Origin: Brevibacterium sp.
Lineage (GTDB): Bacteria > Actinomycetota > Actinomycetes > Actinomycetales > Brevibacteriaceae
Direction of reading: 5' to 3'
NCBI GenBank assembly: GCA_031179165.1
Contig: JAPSIC010000012.1
Coordinates: forward strand, 1-40,800
Length of the DNA: 40,800 nt
Within the stretch, counting starts at the first letter, position 1. Every line of letters begins with the position of its first letter. Both the position numbers and the translations under genes were made by a program. Below are positions 34,401 to 40,800 of this stretch, piece after piece. The notes below the pieces were generated by a model that was given only the letters and a program-made list of their open reading frames with translations, was not told where the DNA came from and ran no database searches.

Positions 34401-34845
34401 GGGTGAGCTCGCCGTCCGCCCCGTCGCTGTAGCGCAGCAGGATGCCGGAGAAGGTCGCGCGGGGGCGCAGGTACTTGCTCACCACCCGGTCCTCGGTGTC
34501 GTCGGTCGTCCGCGTCCAGGCCCCGCGAATGTAGCTGACCAGACTGCGCTGATCGGTGCGGGTGCCCGCAGCCTGGGCCGCGACATTGAATCGAAGCCAC
34601 TTGTCGGGGGTGAGGACGGCGGCGATGGCGTCGAGGAGTGAGGACTTGCCCGACCCGGACGGTCCGGTGATGAGGTGCCCGCGGCTGGCGATGGGGATCC
34701 GATGGATCGAGTCGGAGAACGTCCCCCAGTTGGCGATCTGGACCTCCGCCAGTCGCCATTGGCTGCCGACGTCGGGGCGTGCCCCGGTGCCCGGGCTCTC
34801 GGCGAGCATCGACGGCTCGAGTTCGAAGAGGGCCTGCTCGATCAT
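31474..34845 (-). CDS. jetC: Wadjet SMC-like ATPase JetC
   Basis: A 1123-residue SMC/MukB-like protein. The N-terminal head has Walker A GPSGSGKSS (61-69) after ANWGTF, the family's aromatic start. Long coiled coils flank a hinge in the middle (roughly 280-480 and 640-880 by Glu/Arg/Ala-rich heptads such as LRDLETADGDLQTAIAAERE). The C-terminal head has the signature MSGGQQQKLVIFCLAAALRY (near 1015) and Walker B GTIILDEAFDKAD with the catalytic Glu. It is the motor of the loop-extruding JetABC complex that recognises closed circular DNA. Its ATG overlaps the jetB stop (ATGA). All ATPase motifs look intact. Confidence 0.95.
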   Translation of the reverse strand: MIEQALFELEPSMLAESPGTGARPDVGSQWRLAEVQIANWGTFSDSIHRIPIASRGHLITGPSGSGKSSLLDAIAAVLTPDKWLRFNVAAQAAGTRTDQRSLVSYIRGAWTRTTDDTEDRVVSKYLRPRATFSGILLRYSDGADGELTLCRLFFLKGSGTRTSDISDLCLLEPTGLDLADLQQYAKNGLATRTLKSDRPEALVTSNGSHARFYARMRKVFGMAAESALQLLHKTQSAKSLDSLDQLFRDHMLEEPGTFALAETALAQFDDLKDAHDHVVQLREQRDHLTELGAAASVYETAHAAAATALELTGSLRPYQKRCELDLLRADSAGLAEKLVDLEVAAERAHTEKRLATDDYDLAHRATLDLGGAETEHLQQRIEEAETARHGVAERWATLARQLAQAGIDEAPTTSAEFAELQAQIARTLESGLEETGPSHAEHDRFSAARSRVKALEADIDSLRRSGSTVPTALLEVRRALAEGCGLSESSLPFVAEIIEVDPRWAQWTGAIERVLRPLALTVLVRTEHLSTVRSWVDAHRIRARLVFEEIPASPPAPKPARSEKSLVNKVTVAESTFGDWVSWTLSERFDIACVDTVSELDDHPRAVTLAGQIKTSRTRYEKDDRRRIDDRSQWVLGNRESKLGALVEQLVEAQQELAAAEEVVAAASAAQAQAQRRIGILAGVREQSWRDVDRQGAQAAVEALEKQLRDLETADGDLQTAIAAEREARARKEAAEDAAREADYARRRAGEELDGLRAQVEHLEQSIAAGEIAEVDETVAAELDSRFRRLQRRITRDVLADVAAQVSQTLQEERDRSQNQASSAASAVTRLAAEFKARWSSVASDLTADVADRGAYLRMLDEITAHGLPDHEHRFRDLLRQRSRDLIGELLGEILSAPREITERVEPINSSLLRSKFDEGRFLRLKVKTRRSETVNSFIESLRQVAEGSWGDEDMAAAEAKYETLAEIMRRFASSEHVDRSWRTACLDTRQHVSFLAEEIDETGRAHATYDSGAAMSGGQQQKLVIFCLAAALRYQLADPDEAVSRYGTIILDEAFDKADTRYTRMALDIFIEFGFHMVLATPQKLLQTIEPYVGAATSVENPSRQKSLVATMTWGEEEAPAR

Positions 34846-35678
34846 TCCTCGTCCTCCCCGGAGTCGGTGGTGTCGGCGGCGAAGTCGGTGTCGTCGCTGC
34901 TGATCGCAGCGTCCTCGCCGAGGCCGAAATCCTCGCCGAGGCGGTCCCCGGTTTCGTCCTCGCCCGCCGCGATCCGCCGGTAGACCTCGGTGAGTTCGCG
35001 GACCCGGTCCTCGTCGACGAGGAAGCGGACCATCGGCGAGATCTCGTAGCGGCCCTCACCTGCCTTGTGGAGGACGCGCAGCTTGTTGCTCATGCGCGTC
35101 CATGCCGCGTTGAGGTTGCGCAGGAACGTCGACTCGTCCCCTCTCCGATAGATCTCGAGGCGCTCGTAGACCTCCTCGCGGTCGATGATGACGCGTTTCT
35201 CCCCGGGTGCGGCGAGGAGGAGCTGACGGAGGACGAGGAGCATGGCGGTGTCGATGAAGGTCAGCCGCTCGATGCGAACGGCCGCCGGGACATCGACCTC
35301 CTCGGTGACGACCTTGCGGGTGAAGGCGAACTCATCGACCTTGTCGATGACGAGGTCGAGGAAGAGCTCATGCAGGCGGGAGCGGACCAGGTCCTCGTCG
35401 GCGACGAGGGCCGACCACAGCTGCGGACTCTGCGCACCGGCGACGTAGGGCCCCTTGAGCAGTTCGAGCAGCACACGCCGGGTGCGCTCTCCGAGCACGC
35501 CCGTGTCGCCGGTCCACAGTCCCCGTCCGACCGACCCGGGCGCATCGACGTGCTCGACCGCGGTTCCGGCAGCGCCAACGCGCTCCTCCGCGGAACCTGC
35601 ACGCGCCTCGGCGGGCCTCGCGCTCTCCTCAGCTGATTCGGGGCGCGCTTCGGCAGCGGGGATGGTCTTCCTCTTCAT
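34842..35678 (-). CDS. jetB: Wadjet subunit JetB (DUF4194, MukE-like)
   Basis: A 278-residue protein of the DUF4194 family, the winged-helix MukE-like partner linking kleisin and SMC. The conserved core is ~75-240: LLKGPYVAG, SPQLWSALV, RLHELFLDLVIDKVDEFAFTR and RVEIDREEVYERL-like helices ending RYEISPMVRFLV. The N-terminal ~45 residues (RPESAEESARPAEARAGSAE) and the last ~30 acidic residues (SSDDTDFAADTTDSGEDEE) are low-complexity extensions. It overlaps jetA upstream and jetC downstream by ATGA, so the three SMC-complex subunits are translationally coupled. Confidence 0.9.
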   Translation of the reverse strand: MKRKTIPAAEARPESAEESARPAEARAGSAEERVGAAGTAVEHVDAPGSVGRGLWTGDTGVLGERTRRVLLELLKGPYVAGAQSPQLWSALVADEDLVRSRLHELFLDLVIDKVDEFAFTRKVVTEEVDVPAAVRIERLTFIDTAMLLVLRQLLLAAPGEKRVIIDREEVYERLEIYRRGDESTFLRNLNAAWTRMSNKLRVLHKAGEGRYEISPMVRFLVDEDRVRELTEVYRRIAAGEDETGDRLGEDFGLGEDAAISSDDTDFAADTTDSGEDEE

Positions 35679-37132
35679 GCGTGGATGTCCTCGGTGAAGT
35701 AGTGTCGGCGGACGGATGCCGAGCGGGATCGTCCGTCCACTCCGGTCCAGGTCAGTTCGTCGGTGGTCTCGGGATCGATCCGACCATAGCTGCTCGCCAG
35801 CGAGAGCAGCCCGATGACGCTCGCCAATCCCTGCGTGGCAGGGTACCTGTCGAGCACCTCGGCGACGGAGACCTGCGCCATCGATTCGAGGGCAACGTTG
35901 ACGTTGTCGATGAGCTCTCCGAAGTCGATCTCGGACTCCCGGGCGACGGCCTTGAGCTTCTCGAGGTCGAAGGTCGCCTCCTCCGCCTCGGCCAGGGCAT
36001 GTCCGGCGTCGAATTCATCGGGGTCGTGGAGGTTCACTTCGCCGACACTCGACATCGGCACGGTCGAGAGCTCGAGGCTGAACCCGAGATCCTCATACGG
36101 CCGGCGCACCTCGGCGACGGGAGCGGCGGCGGCGAGCGCGTCCTGGAGCAGGGTGCGCATGAGCCGGTCGCGCTGGAACTCGTGGGAGTGGACGTAGCGG
36201 CGCAGTCCGCGGGCGAACTCGGTGAGGATGTCCTGGACCTCGCGGGAGCCGTCCTTCATCTGCCGCATCAGCGAGCGCAGGGCGCGCCGGGTCTCGAGGT
36301 CGAGCACTGCTGCGAAGTCGCGATCGAGGATCGCCGCAATGTTCTCGTCGAAGGCAGCCGAGGACTCCGGGTCGCGGATGAGCGCGGAGAAGGCGGCGAA
36401 GGTCCGGCCCTCGTCACTCGATTCGATGAGATCGACGCCGCGGAACACCTCGTCGAGGACGTGGCTCTGTGTCTCGTCGACGTTGAGGATGGAGGTCCGC
36501 AGCTCCTGATTGAGCTTCTCGAACCGGGCGCGGACCCGGGCGAAGTCCGCCGGCAGGCCCTGCGCCTGCGCGAGGATGTTGATGCGTTCCGTCGCACGCC
36601 TGCGGTCGAGAGTCGCGCGCGGGTCCCCGCGACGCACTCGCGCGATCTCGGCGTCGATCCTCCGTCGCTGCGCCTCGAGCGACTGCAGCCGGCGCGACGT
36701 GTCGGGGTCGGTGTCGATGGCCAGCTGCCGCACTGCCTGGGCCAGGCTGACCAGGCGCGATTCGGTGGCCGTCTGGGGCGGGGTGCGCAGCTGCTCGAGG
36801 ACGCGGATGGCGTCGAAGCCGGCTGCGGAGAGTTCGTAGGTCTCCCCTCGCGCCGATGTGGCGGGCCGGCGGATGATGATCTCCGCCCGCCGCCAGTCGT
36901 CGCAGTACGCCTTCGCCGTGCGCATCGACAGGTCGAAGTGATCGCGCAGTACCTCGAGGTCGGCGTCGATGGCCTCGTGGAGATCCTCGGCGAGCATCCG
37001 CGTTCCCGGCCTGCCGAGGTGCGCATCGAGTGTCGCGGCCATGACGGCGAGGTGGTCCGCGCGCAGCATCCGCAGGGTCGCATTCTCGTCGAGCAGGCGC
37101 CGGTAGGCGAGAGCGGTGGAGAGTGCGGACAT
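35675..37132 (-). CDS. jetA: Wadjet kleisin-like subunit JetA (DUF3375, MukF-like)
   Basis: A protein of 485 residues from my chosen start. It belongs to DUF3375: an N-terminal winged helix (ALAYRRLLDENATLRMLRAD), a helical middle (RRRIDAEIARVRRGDPRATL) and a C-terminal winged helix, as in MukF. JetA bridges the two JetC heads as the kleisin. The track starts at 37195; I prefer ATG 37132 because MSALSTALAYRRLL is the usual family start, though neither start has a strong ribosome-binding site, so the transcript may be leaderless. First gene of jetABCD; divergent from the DsbA-like gene with ~98 nt between starts. Confidence 0.9.
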   Translation of the reverse strand: MSALSTALAYRRLLDENATLRMLRADHLAVMAATLDAHLGRPGTRMLAEDLHEAIDADLEVLRDHFDLSMRTAKAYCDDWRRAEIIIRRPATSARGETYELSAAGFDAIRVLEQLRTPPQTATESRLVSLAQAVRQLAIDTDPDTSRRLQSLEAQRRRIDAEIARVRRGDPRATLDRRRATERINILAQAQGLPADFARVRARFEKLNQELRTSILNVDETQSHVLDEVFRGVDLIESSDEGRTFAAFSALIRDPESSAAFDENIAAILDRDFAAVLDLETRRALRSLMRQMKDGSREVQDILTEFARGLRRYVHSHEFQRDRLMRTLLQDALAAAAPVAEVRRPYEDLGFSLELSTVPMSSVGEVNLHDPDEFDAGHALAEAEEATFDLEKLKAVARESEIDFGELIDNVNVALESMAQVSVAEVLDRYPATQGLASVIGLLSLASSYGRIDPETTDELTWTGVDGRSRSASVRRHYFTEDIHA

Positions 37133-37230
37133 GGATCCATTGTTTCGTGGGAATGCCGGTGCGGAGAAATCCGCGGCGAATAGACTGATCATCACATCGG
37201 TCAGCGACAGCGACAGCGAAGGAGCATGAC

Positions 37231-37836
37231 ATGCAGCCGACGGCGATTGATTTCTGGTTCGACCCGATCTGCCCCTTCACGTGGGTGACGAGTCGTTGGG
37301 TGGCCGATGTCGCCGCTCGCCGGGAGTTCACGGTGCGTTGGAATTCCTTCAGCCTCAAGGTCCTCAACTCCACGCCCGAATCCGAGGACACCTCCGACGA
37401 CCACCGGCAGGGGCACCGGATGGGACGGGTCATCGTCCGGGTCCGCCGGGACCACGGTGAGGATCCCGTCGCCGGGCTCTACACCGCCCTCGGCGAGCGG
37501 ATCCATCCGGGTGGGCGGAAGGACATCGATTCCGTCATCACCGAGGCCCTCGCCGCGGTGGGCCTGCCCGCCGGACTCGGCGACGCCGCGAACGACGACA
37601 GCCTGGATGCACAGCTCGAATCGAGCACACGGCAGGCGCTGGACATCACGGGATCAGGCGTCGGCCTCCCGATCATCCGCCTCGGCGAGCGGACACGCGC
37701 CTACTTCGGGCCGGTGTTCACCCGCCAACCGGAGGGCGAGCAGGCCCTCGAGCTGTGGGATGCCTACACCTCTCTCACCGGTTATGAGCACTTCTTCGAA
37801 CTCAAGCGCGAGATCACCGACCGTCTGGAGTTCTGA
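37231..37836 (+). CDS. DsbA-family protein, mycothiol-dependent nitroreductase (Rv2466c) type
   Basis: A 201-residue thioredoxin-fold protein. IDFWFDPICPFTWVTSRW at the start, GERIHPGGRKDIDSVITEAL in the middle and YEHFFELKREITDRLEF at the end follow, from memory, the pattern of Mycobacterium tuberculosis Rv2466c, a mycothiol-dependent reductase. The active site here is C14-P-F-T17 rather than CPWC, so only the nucleophilic cysteine remains. It would thus use a monothiol mechanism with mycothiol or act as a transferase. It is followed after 91 nt by a thioredoxin gene. ATG 37231 follows AGGAG. Divergent from jetA. Confidence 0.85.
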   Translation: MQPTAIDFWFDPICPFTWVTSRWVADVAARREFTVRWNSFSLKVLNSTPESEDTSDDHRQGHRMGRVIVRVRRDHGEDPVAGLYTALGERIHPGGRKDIDSVITEALAAVGLPAGLGDAANDDSLDAQLESSTRQALDITGSGVGLPIIRLGERTRAYFGPVFTRQPEGEQALELWDAYTSLTGYEHFFELKREITDRLEF

Positions 37837-37927
37837 ACCGCCCGCCCCCTGGCCACGTTTTCGAGACTGTGACAGGCTGGATACGCATGATGACACAGCG
37901 ACCCGACGCGAACGGAGGCTCAGCGAC

Positions 37928-38305
37928 ATGAGCACCATCGAACTCACCGAGCAGAACTTCACCAGCACGATCTCCACCGACGACATCGTCCTCGTCGACT
38001 TCTGGGCGGAATGGTGCGGCCCCTGCCGGTCGTTTGCCCCCACGTACGAAGCCGCGTCCGAGGCCCACCCTGACATCACCTTCGGCAAGGTCGACACCGA
38101 GGCCCAGCAGTCGCTCGCGGCAGCGGCCCAGATCTCGTCGATCCCGACACTGATGGCCTTCCGGGAACAGGTGCTCGTGTTCTCCCAGCCGGGTGCCTTG
38201 CCCGCGCCCGCCCTCGATGATCTCATCGCGCAGGTCAAGGCCCTCGACATGGATGAGGTTCGGGCCGAGATCGCGAAGGAGCCGCAGCCGCCGCAGAACG
38301 GCTGA
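37928..38305 (+). CDS. Thioredoxin
   Basis: A 125-residue cytoplasmic thioredoxin. VLVDFWAEWCGPCRSFAPTY carries the dithiol C30-G-P-C33; KVDTEAQQSLAAAAQISSIPTLMAF has the cis-proline loop (SIPT). The last ~20 residues (VRAEIAKEPQPPQNG) extend beyond the fold. The track runs this frame back to 37307 through the shadow of the preceding gene; the true start is ATG 37928 after GGAGG. Its position next to the DsbA-like gene suggests a shared thiol-redox role, but a 91-nt gap leaves room for its own promoter. Confidence 0.93.
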   Translation: MSTIELTEQNFTSTISTDDIVLVDFWAEWCGPCRSFAPTYEAASEAHPDITFGKVDTEAQQSLAAAAQISSIPTLMAFREQVLVFSQPGALPAPALDDLIAQVKALDMDEVRAEIAKEPQPPQNG

Positions 38306-38337
38306 TCTCCCGCCGCCGGTCTCTCCTGCGTCAGCCC

Positions 38338-38388
38338 TCAGCGACTGAAAGCCCTCAGCGGCCGAACGGGCTCAGCGGCCGAAGGCTT
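38338..38388. repeat. Three 17-bp tandem repeats across the 3' end of the YjbR gene
   Basis: TCAGCGACTGAA (38338), TCAGCGGCCGAA (38355) and TCAGCGGCCGAA (38372) recur at an exact 17-bp period. The last copy contains the stop codon and final codons of the minus-strand YjbR gene; the two others lie beyond it, each carrying another TGA on the minus strand. It looks like small-scale tandem duplication of the gene end. Confidence 0.7.
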
Positions 38389-38749
38389 TCGGGTCGACCG
38401 GCCGGTCCTTCACCGGCAGCTTCGCTACGACGAGGCAGTAGGACTCGAGGACGAGATCGTGGAGCAGCTCGAGGTCGAACTCCTCCGTCGGGGTCACGGT
38501 GATCCAGTGCTTCTTGTTCATGTGATAGGCCGGCGCGATCTCGGCGTAGGCGTCCCGGAGGACCTCACCGTCGAGCGGATCGATCTTGAGGTTCATGCAC
38601 AGGGCGCCACGGAGCTCGAAGTGCATCATGAACATCCGGCCTCGGACCTTGTACACGGCGTATTCGGGGCCGAAGGGATGCTCGATGACCACCCCGGGGT
38701 ACTGGATCGCCTGATCGTGGGCGAGTTCGAGGACGGCATCCGGTCTCAT
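38372..38749 (-). CDS. MmcQ/YjbR family protein
   Basis: A 125-residue protein of the YjbR (CyaY-like fold) family. HPFGPEYAVYKVRGRMFMMH and NLKIDPLDGEVLRDAYAEIAPAYHMNKKHWITV are the conserved blocks, including the near-universal HMNKKHW. The family is often labelled DNA-binding on structural grounds, but no function is established. Length is normal. It converges on the thioredoxin gene and is divergent from the asparaginase gene, 82 nt apart. Start ATG 38749 without a strong ribosome-binding site. Confidence 0.9.
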   Translation of the reverse strand: MRPDAVLELAHDQAIQYPGVVIEHPFGPEYAVYKVRGRMFMMHFELRGALCMNLKIDPLDGEVLRDAYAEIAPAYHMNKKHWITVTPTEEFDLELLHDLVLESYCLVVAKLPVKDRPVDPKAFGR

Positions 38750-38831
38750 GCCCGGATGCTAGCAGACCGCACGGACACAGGGCCGTGGCGAGCCACGCTC
38801 GGGTCCCGCGGGCTCCCGATAGACTCGAACC

Positions 38832-39821
38832 ATGCCTGACACAGCTCCCCACCTCCTCTTCGCCGCGCTCGGCGGGACGATCGCCTCGACCGCGAACCCC
38901 CTCGGTGGGGTGGCTCCCGCGCTGTCGGGTGCCGAGATCGCCGCCGCGGCCGGCCTCGAGGACATCTGGCCGAATCTGCAGGCGGAGTTCGCCCAGGTCG
39001 CCCAGGTCTCGAGCGCGAACGTCACCCTCGACATCCTCCATGACGTCGTCGAGCTCGCCCGCACCTCTCGCGCCTCGGGGCTCGTCCTCACCCAGGGCAC
39101 CGACACGCTTGAGGAGAGCGCGTTCGGTCTCTGGCTGCTCAACGACTCGGGAGTTCCCCTCGCCGCCACCGGCGCGATGCGCAACCCGACCCTGCCCGGC
39201 GCCGACGGTCCCGCCAACGTCCGGGCCGCCGCCCTGTCGGTGATGAGCCCCGGTCTCCGGCATCTGCCGTGCACCCTCGTCTTCAACGACGAGGTCCACG
39301 ACCCGCGGTTCGCCCGCAAGACCCATGTCACGTCGACTGCCGCCTTCTCCTCGGGGCCGGTCCTCGGGGCCATCGGCTGGGTCAGCGAGCAACGGGTCCT
39401 CGCTCCGCATGCCCCGCGACCGTGGTCATCGCCCTTCGCCGGGCGCCAGCGCCCCGAAGGGTTCGCCCCCATCGCCCTCATCGAGATCGGGATGGGGGAA
39501 GGACCGCAGGCCCTGCGCGCGATCGCCGAGAGTGATCATGCCGGTGCCGTGCTCTCGGGAGTCGGCGGCGGGCACATCCCCGAGCACTTGATCACCGAGG
39601 TGGAGGACCTCGCCCAGCGCATGCCCCTCGTCCTCGCCTCCCGTCCCGGCGCGGGGGCGAGCCTGACGAACACCTACAGCTATCCCGGCGGCGAGATCGG
39701 TCTGCTCACCGCCGGTCTCATTCCCGCGGGGATGCTCGACGCCAGGAAGGCACGTCTCCTCCTGTCACTGGCCCTGAGCTATCGGCTCGATCCCGCCGAG
39801 GTGTTCGCCGCCTTCGCCTGA
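38832..39821 (+). CDS. L-asparaginase (bacterial type I/II fold)
   Basis: A 329-residue amidohydrolase converting asparagine to aspartate and ammonia. The catalytic threonines lie in ALGGTIAS (T16) and LTQGTDTLEES (T90, followed by D91); the catalytic Lys is K163 in RKTHVTSTAAFSSGP. The C-terminal domain includes GVGGGHIPEHL and SRPGAGASLTNTYSYPG. No signal peptide is visible, so it is probably cytoplasmic. The ATG at 38832 has no strong ribosome-binding site. It stands alone between a divergent YjbR gene and the frameshifted DinB-fold gene. Confidence 0.92.
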   Translation: MPDTAPHLLFAALGGTIASTANPLGGVAPALSGAEIAAAAGLEDIWPNLQAEFAQVAQVSSANVTLDILHDVVELARTSRASGLVLTQGTDTLEESAFGLWLLNDSGVPLAATGAMRNPTLPGADGPANVRAAALSVMSPGLRHLPCTLVFNDEVHDPRFARKTHVTSTAAFSSGPVLGAIGWVSEQRVLAPHAPRPWSSPFAGRQRPEGFAPIALIEIGMGEGPQALRAIAESDHAGAVLSGVGGGHIPEHLITEVEDLAQRMPLVLASRPGAGASLTNTYSYPGGEIGLLTAGLIPAGMLDARKARLLLSLALSYRLDPAEVFAAFA

Positions 39822-39874
39822 GCTCGATCAGCGAGGATCATCCACGTGCGGCTAGCGTGACATAGGCTCGGGTC

Positions 39875-40509
39875 ATGACTCCTTCCTCATCGGACTGGTG
39901 GGAGCTGATCCATGCCGAGCGCGCCAGGTGGCGAACATGCTGGACAGCCTGACCCCACAGCAGTGGCGCTCCGGCTCGCTCTGCGCAGACTGGACGGTCG
40001 AGCACGTGGTCGCCCACCTCACCGCGGCGGCGAACACCGGAACCTGGACCTGGCTGCGCAGCATCGTCCTCGCCGGCTTCAACACCGACAGGCACAACGC
40101 GCGCCGACTGGCCCAGCACCTCGGTGCCACCCCGCAGGAGACCGGGGCGAGATTTCGTGAGTCGATGATGCTCACGGCTGCCCCGACCAAAGATCATGCC
40201 GCGTGGCTCGGCGAGGTGATCGTCCACGGTCAGGACATCGCCCGCCCACTCGGCCTCACGCTCGTTCCCGACCCGGCAGCTCTGCACCAGGTCGCAGCGT
40301 TCTTCGCGGCCAAGGACTTCGCCGTCAACAGTCACAGAGCCGTCAAGGGGCTGGCGCTGCAGTCCAGCGATGGTGACTTCGCCGCAGGTGAAGGGCCGAT
40401 CGTGCGCGGCCCTCTGCTGAGCCTGGTAATGGCGATGGCAGGTCGCGGCGACTTCTGCGCAGAGCTGGAGGGCGCAGGAGTCGCCGAGCTCCACCGCAGG
40501 ATCGGCTGA
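39875..40509 (+). pseudogene. Mycothiol-dependent maleylpyruvate isomerase-family protein, interrupted by a frameshift
   Basis: Two frames together make one DinB-fold protein of the MDMPI N-terminal family. From ATG 39875 the frame reads MTPSSSDWWELIHAERAR, the expected family start, then hits a stop near 39951. From ~39928 the next frame continues QVANMLDSLTPQQWRSGSLC, then WTVEHVVAHLT and GEVIVHGQDIARPLG, which hold the metal-binding His residues, to a stop at 40509. One base appears to be missing around 39927-39932. The track's GTG start at 39898 gives only a truncated, poorly started version. It is either a recent pseudogene or a sequencing error. Confidence 0.7.
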
Positions 40510-40551
40510 CCGGCGATTTCCTCTTCAGGTTCCTGCCGGGCCGAACACGCC

Positions 40552-40581
40552 TGTGGCCCGCGGACGACTCCGCGGGCCACA
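40552..40581. terminator. Bidirectional hairpin terminator
   Basis: A perfect 13-bp stem, TGTGGCCCGCGGA pairing with TCCGCGGGCCACA around CGAC, lies between the convergent DinB-fold gene (stop 40509) and the oxidoreductase (stop 40627). It is positioned to terminate both; no U-tract on either side. Confidence 0.7.
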
Positions 40582-40626
40582 CGCGTCACTCAGATCGGGT
40601 CAATCAGATCGGGAGACTCCCTCGGT

Positions 40627-40800
40627 TCAGGATTCGGCTCCCACGGCGACGACCATCTTGCCGAAGTTGCCGCCGGTGAGCAGTTCGTTGAAGTACTCAG
40701 GAGCCCGTTCGAGGCCGGGGCGGATATCCTCGCGGTACTGGACCTTGCCGTCCCGGACCCATTCGCCCATATCGGACAGGAACGAGTCGTAGAGGGTGCC
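40627..40800 (-). CDS. C-terminal end of an NADP-dependent MDR oxidoreductase (partial)
   Basis: The last 57 codons of a gene that continues beyond the right edge. The peptide includes SDMGEWVRDGKVQYREDI, APEYFNELLTGGNFGKMVV and the terminal AVGAES. This is the C-terminus of zinc-independent medium-chain dehydrogenases of the leukotriene B4 dehydrogenase/CurA type, which reduce activated double bonds with NADPH. The stop is at 40627-40629. None of the track's ORFs here represents it. Confidence 0.8.
   Translation of the reverse strand, partial: GTLYDSFLSDMGEWVRDGKVQYREDIRPGLERAPEYFNELLTGGNFGKMVVAVGAES

Noticed and set aside
35681-37183. 500-aa plus-strand ORF opposite jetA
   Set aside because: Antisense shadow with biased composition; the DUF3375 protein on the other strand explains the region.
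39898-40509. DinB-fold gene taken as intact from GTG 39898
   Set aside because: The start MGADPCRARQ lacks the family N-terminus, which is found in the neighbouring frame from 39875.
1-40800. CRISPR arrays, tRNA/rRNA genes, transposases, integrases
   Set aside because: No regularly spaced repeats, cloverleaf-like sequences or recombinase ORFs were found on reading both strands; a tRNAscan/Infernal run would be the decisive check.

Overview
The window is about 40.8 kb of high-GC bacterial DNA with dense short-spaced genes, GTG/TTG starts and several likely leaderless genes. The content points to an actinobacterium: a LysG/LysE pair, a mycothiol-type DsbA-like enzyme, a mycothiol-dependent DinB-fold enzyme, and a GlgC-GlgA-GlgX glycogen cluster. 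Brevibacterium or a near relative is my best guess; this is inference, as no rRNA or other marker gene is present. I see no tRNA, rRNA, CRISPR array, transposase, integrase or prophage genes.

Layout. 1-11300 is a mosaic of transport and regulation genes: a cut-off small membrane protein divergent from a TetR regulator across a 26-bp operator-like palindrome; a LysG-type regulator divergent from a LysE exporter; an EamA transporter; a VOC protein; a YhgE/Pip membrane protein with a degenerate ABC ATPase; a TDT-family transporter overlapping a convergent DUF805 gene; and a MarR-MFS operon with a well-formed promoter/operator. 11361-15524 is a riboflavin operon (ribD-ribE-ribBA-ribH) under an FMN riboswitch and closed by a 54-bp near-perfect palindrome. 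15546-17261 is poxB. 17433-27023 is glycogen and alpha-glucan metabolism: glgP, then glgC, glgA, glgX and a GH13 alpha-glucosidase. 27145-30268 holds an MFS transporter, a YCII/ECF42-type sigma factor pair and the remnant of an AraC-type gene. 30218-37132 is a complete Wadjet (jetABCD) plasmid-defence operon on the minus strand. 37231-40800 is housekeeping: DsbA-like, thioredoxin, YjbR, asparaginase, a frameshifted DinB-fold gene and the end of an NADP-dependent oxidoreductase.

How the genes work together. The rib genes supply all four usual polypeptides from GTP and ribulose-5-phosphate to riboflavin, and FMN should repress them through the leader. The glg genes make ADP-glucose, polymerise it, and debranch and phosphorolyse the polymer; no branching enzyme is in the window. 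JetA/B/C form a MukBEF-like SMC complex and JetD is the nuclease that cuts the captured circular DNA. The three SMC-complex genes overlap by ATGA, whereas jetD is separated by an 80-nt spacer with a strong inverted repeat. At the other end of the jet operon an AraC-like gene is cut off, which suggests the defence cassette replaced existing sequence.

No wholly new system is evident. The most interesting items are the Wadjet operon with its jetC/jetD hairpin and insertion scar, the FMN leader whose last hairpin buries the ribD ribosome-binding site and is followed by a U-tract, and alanine/serine-rich insertions in two riboflavin enzymes.
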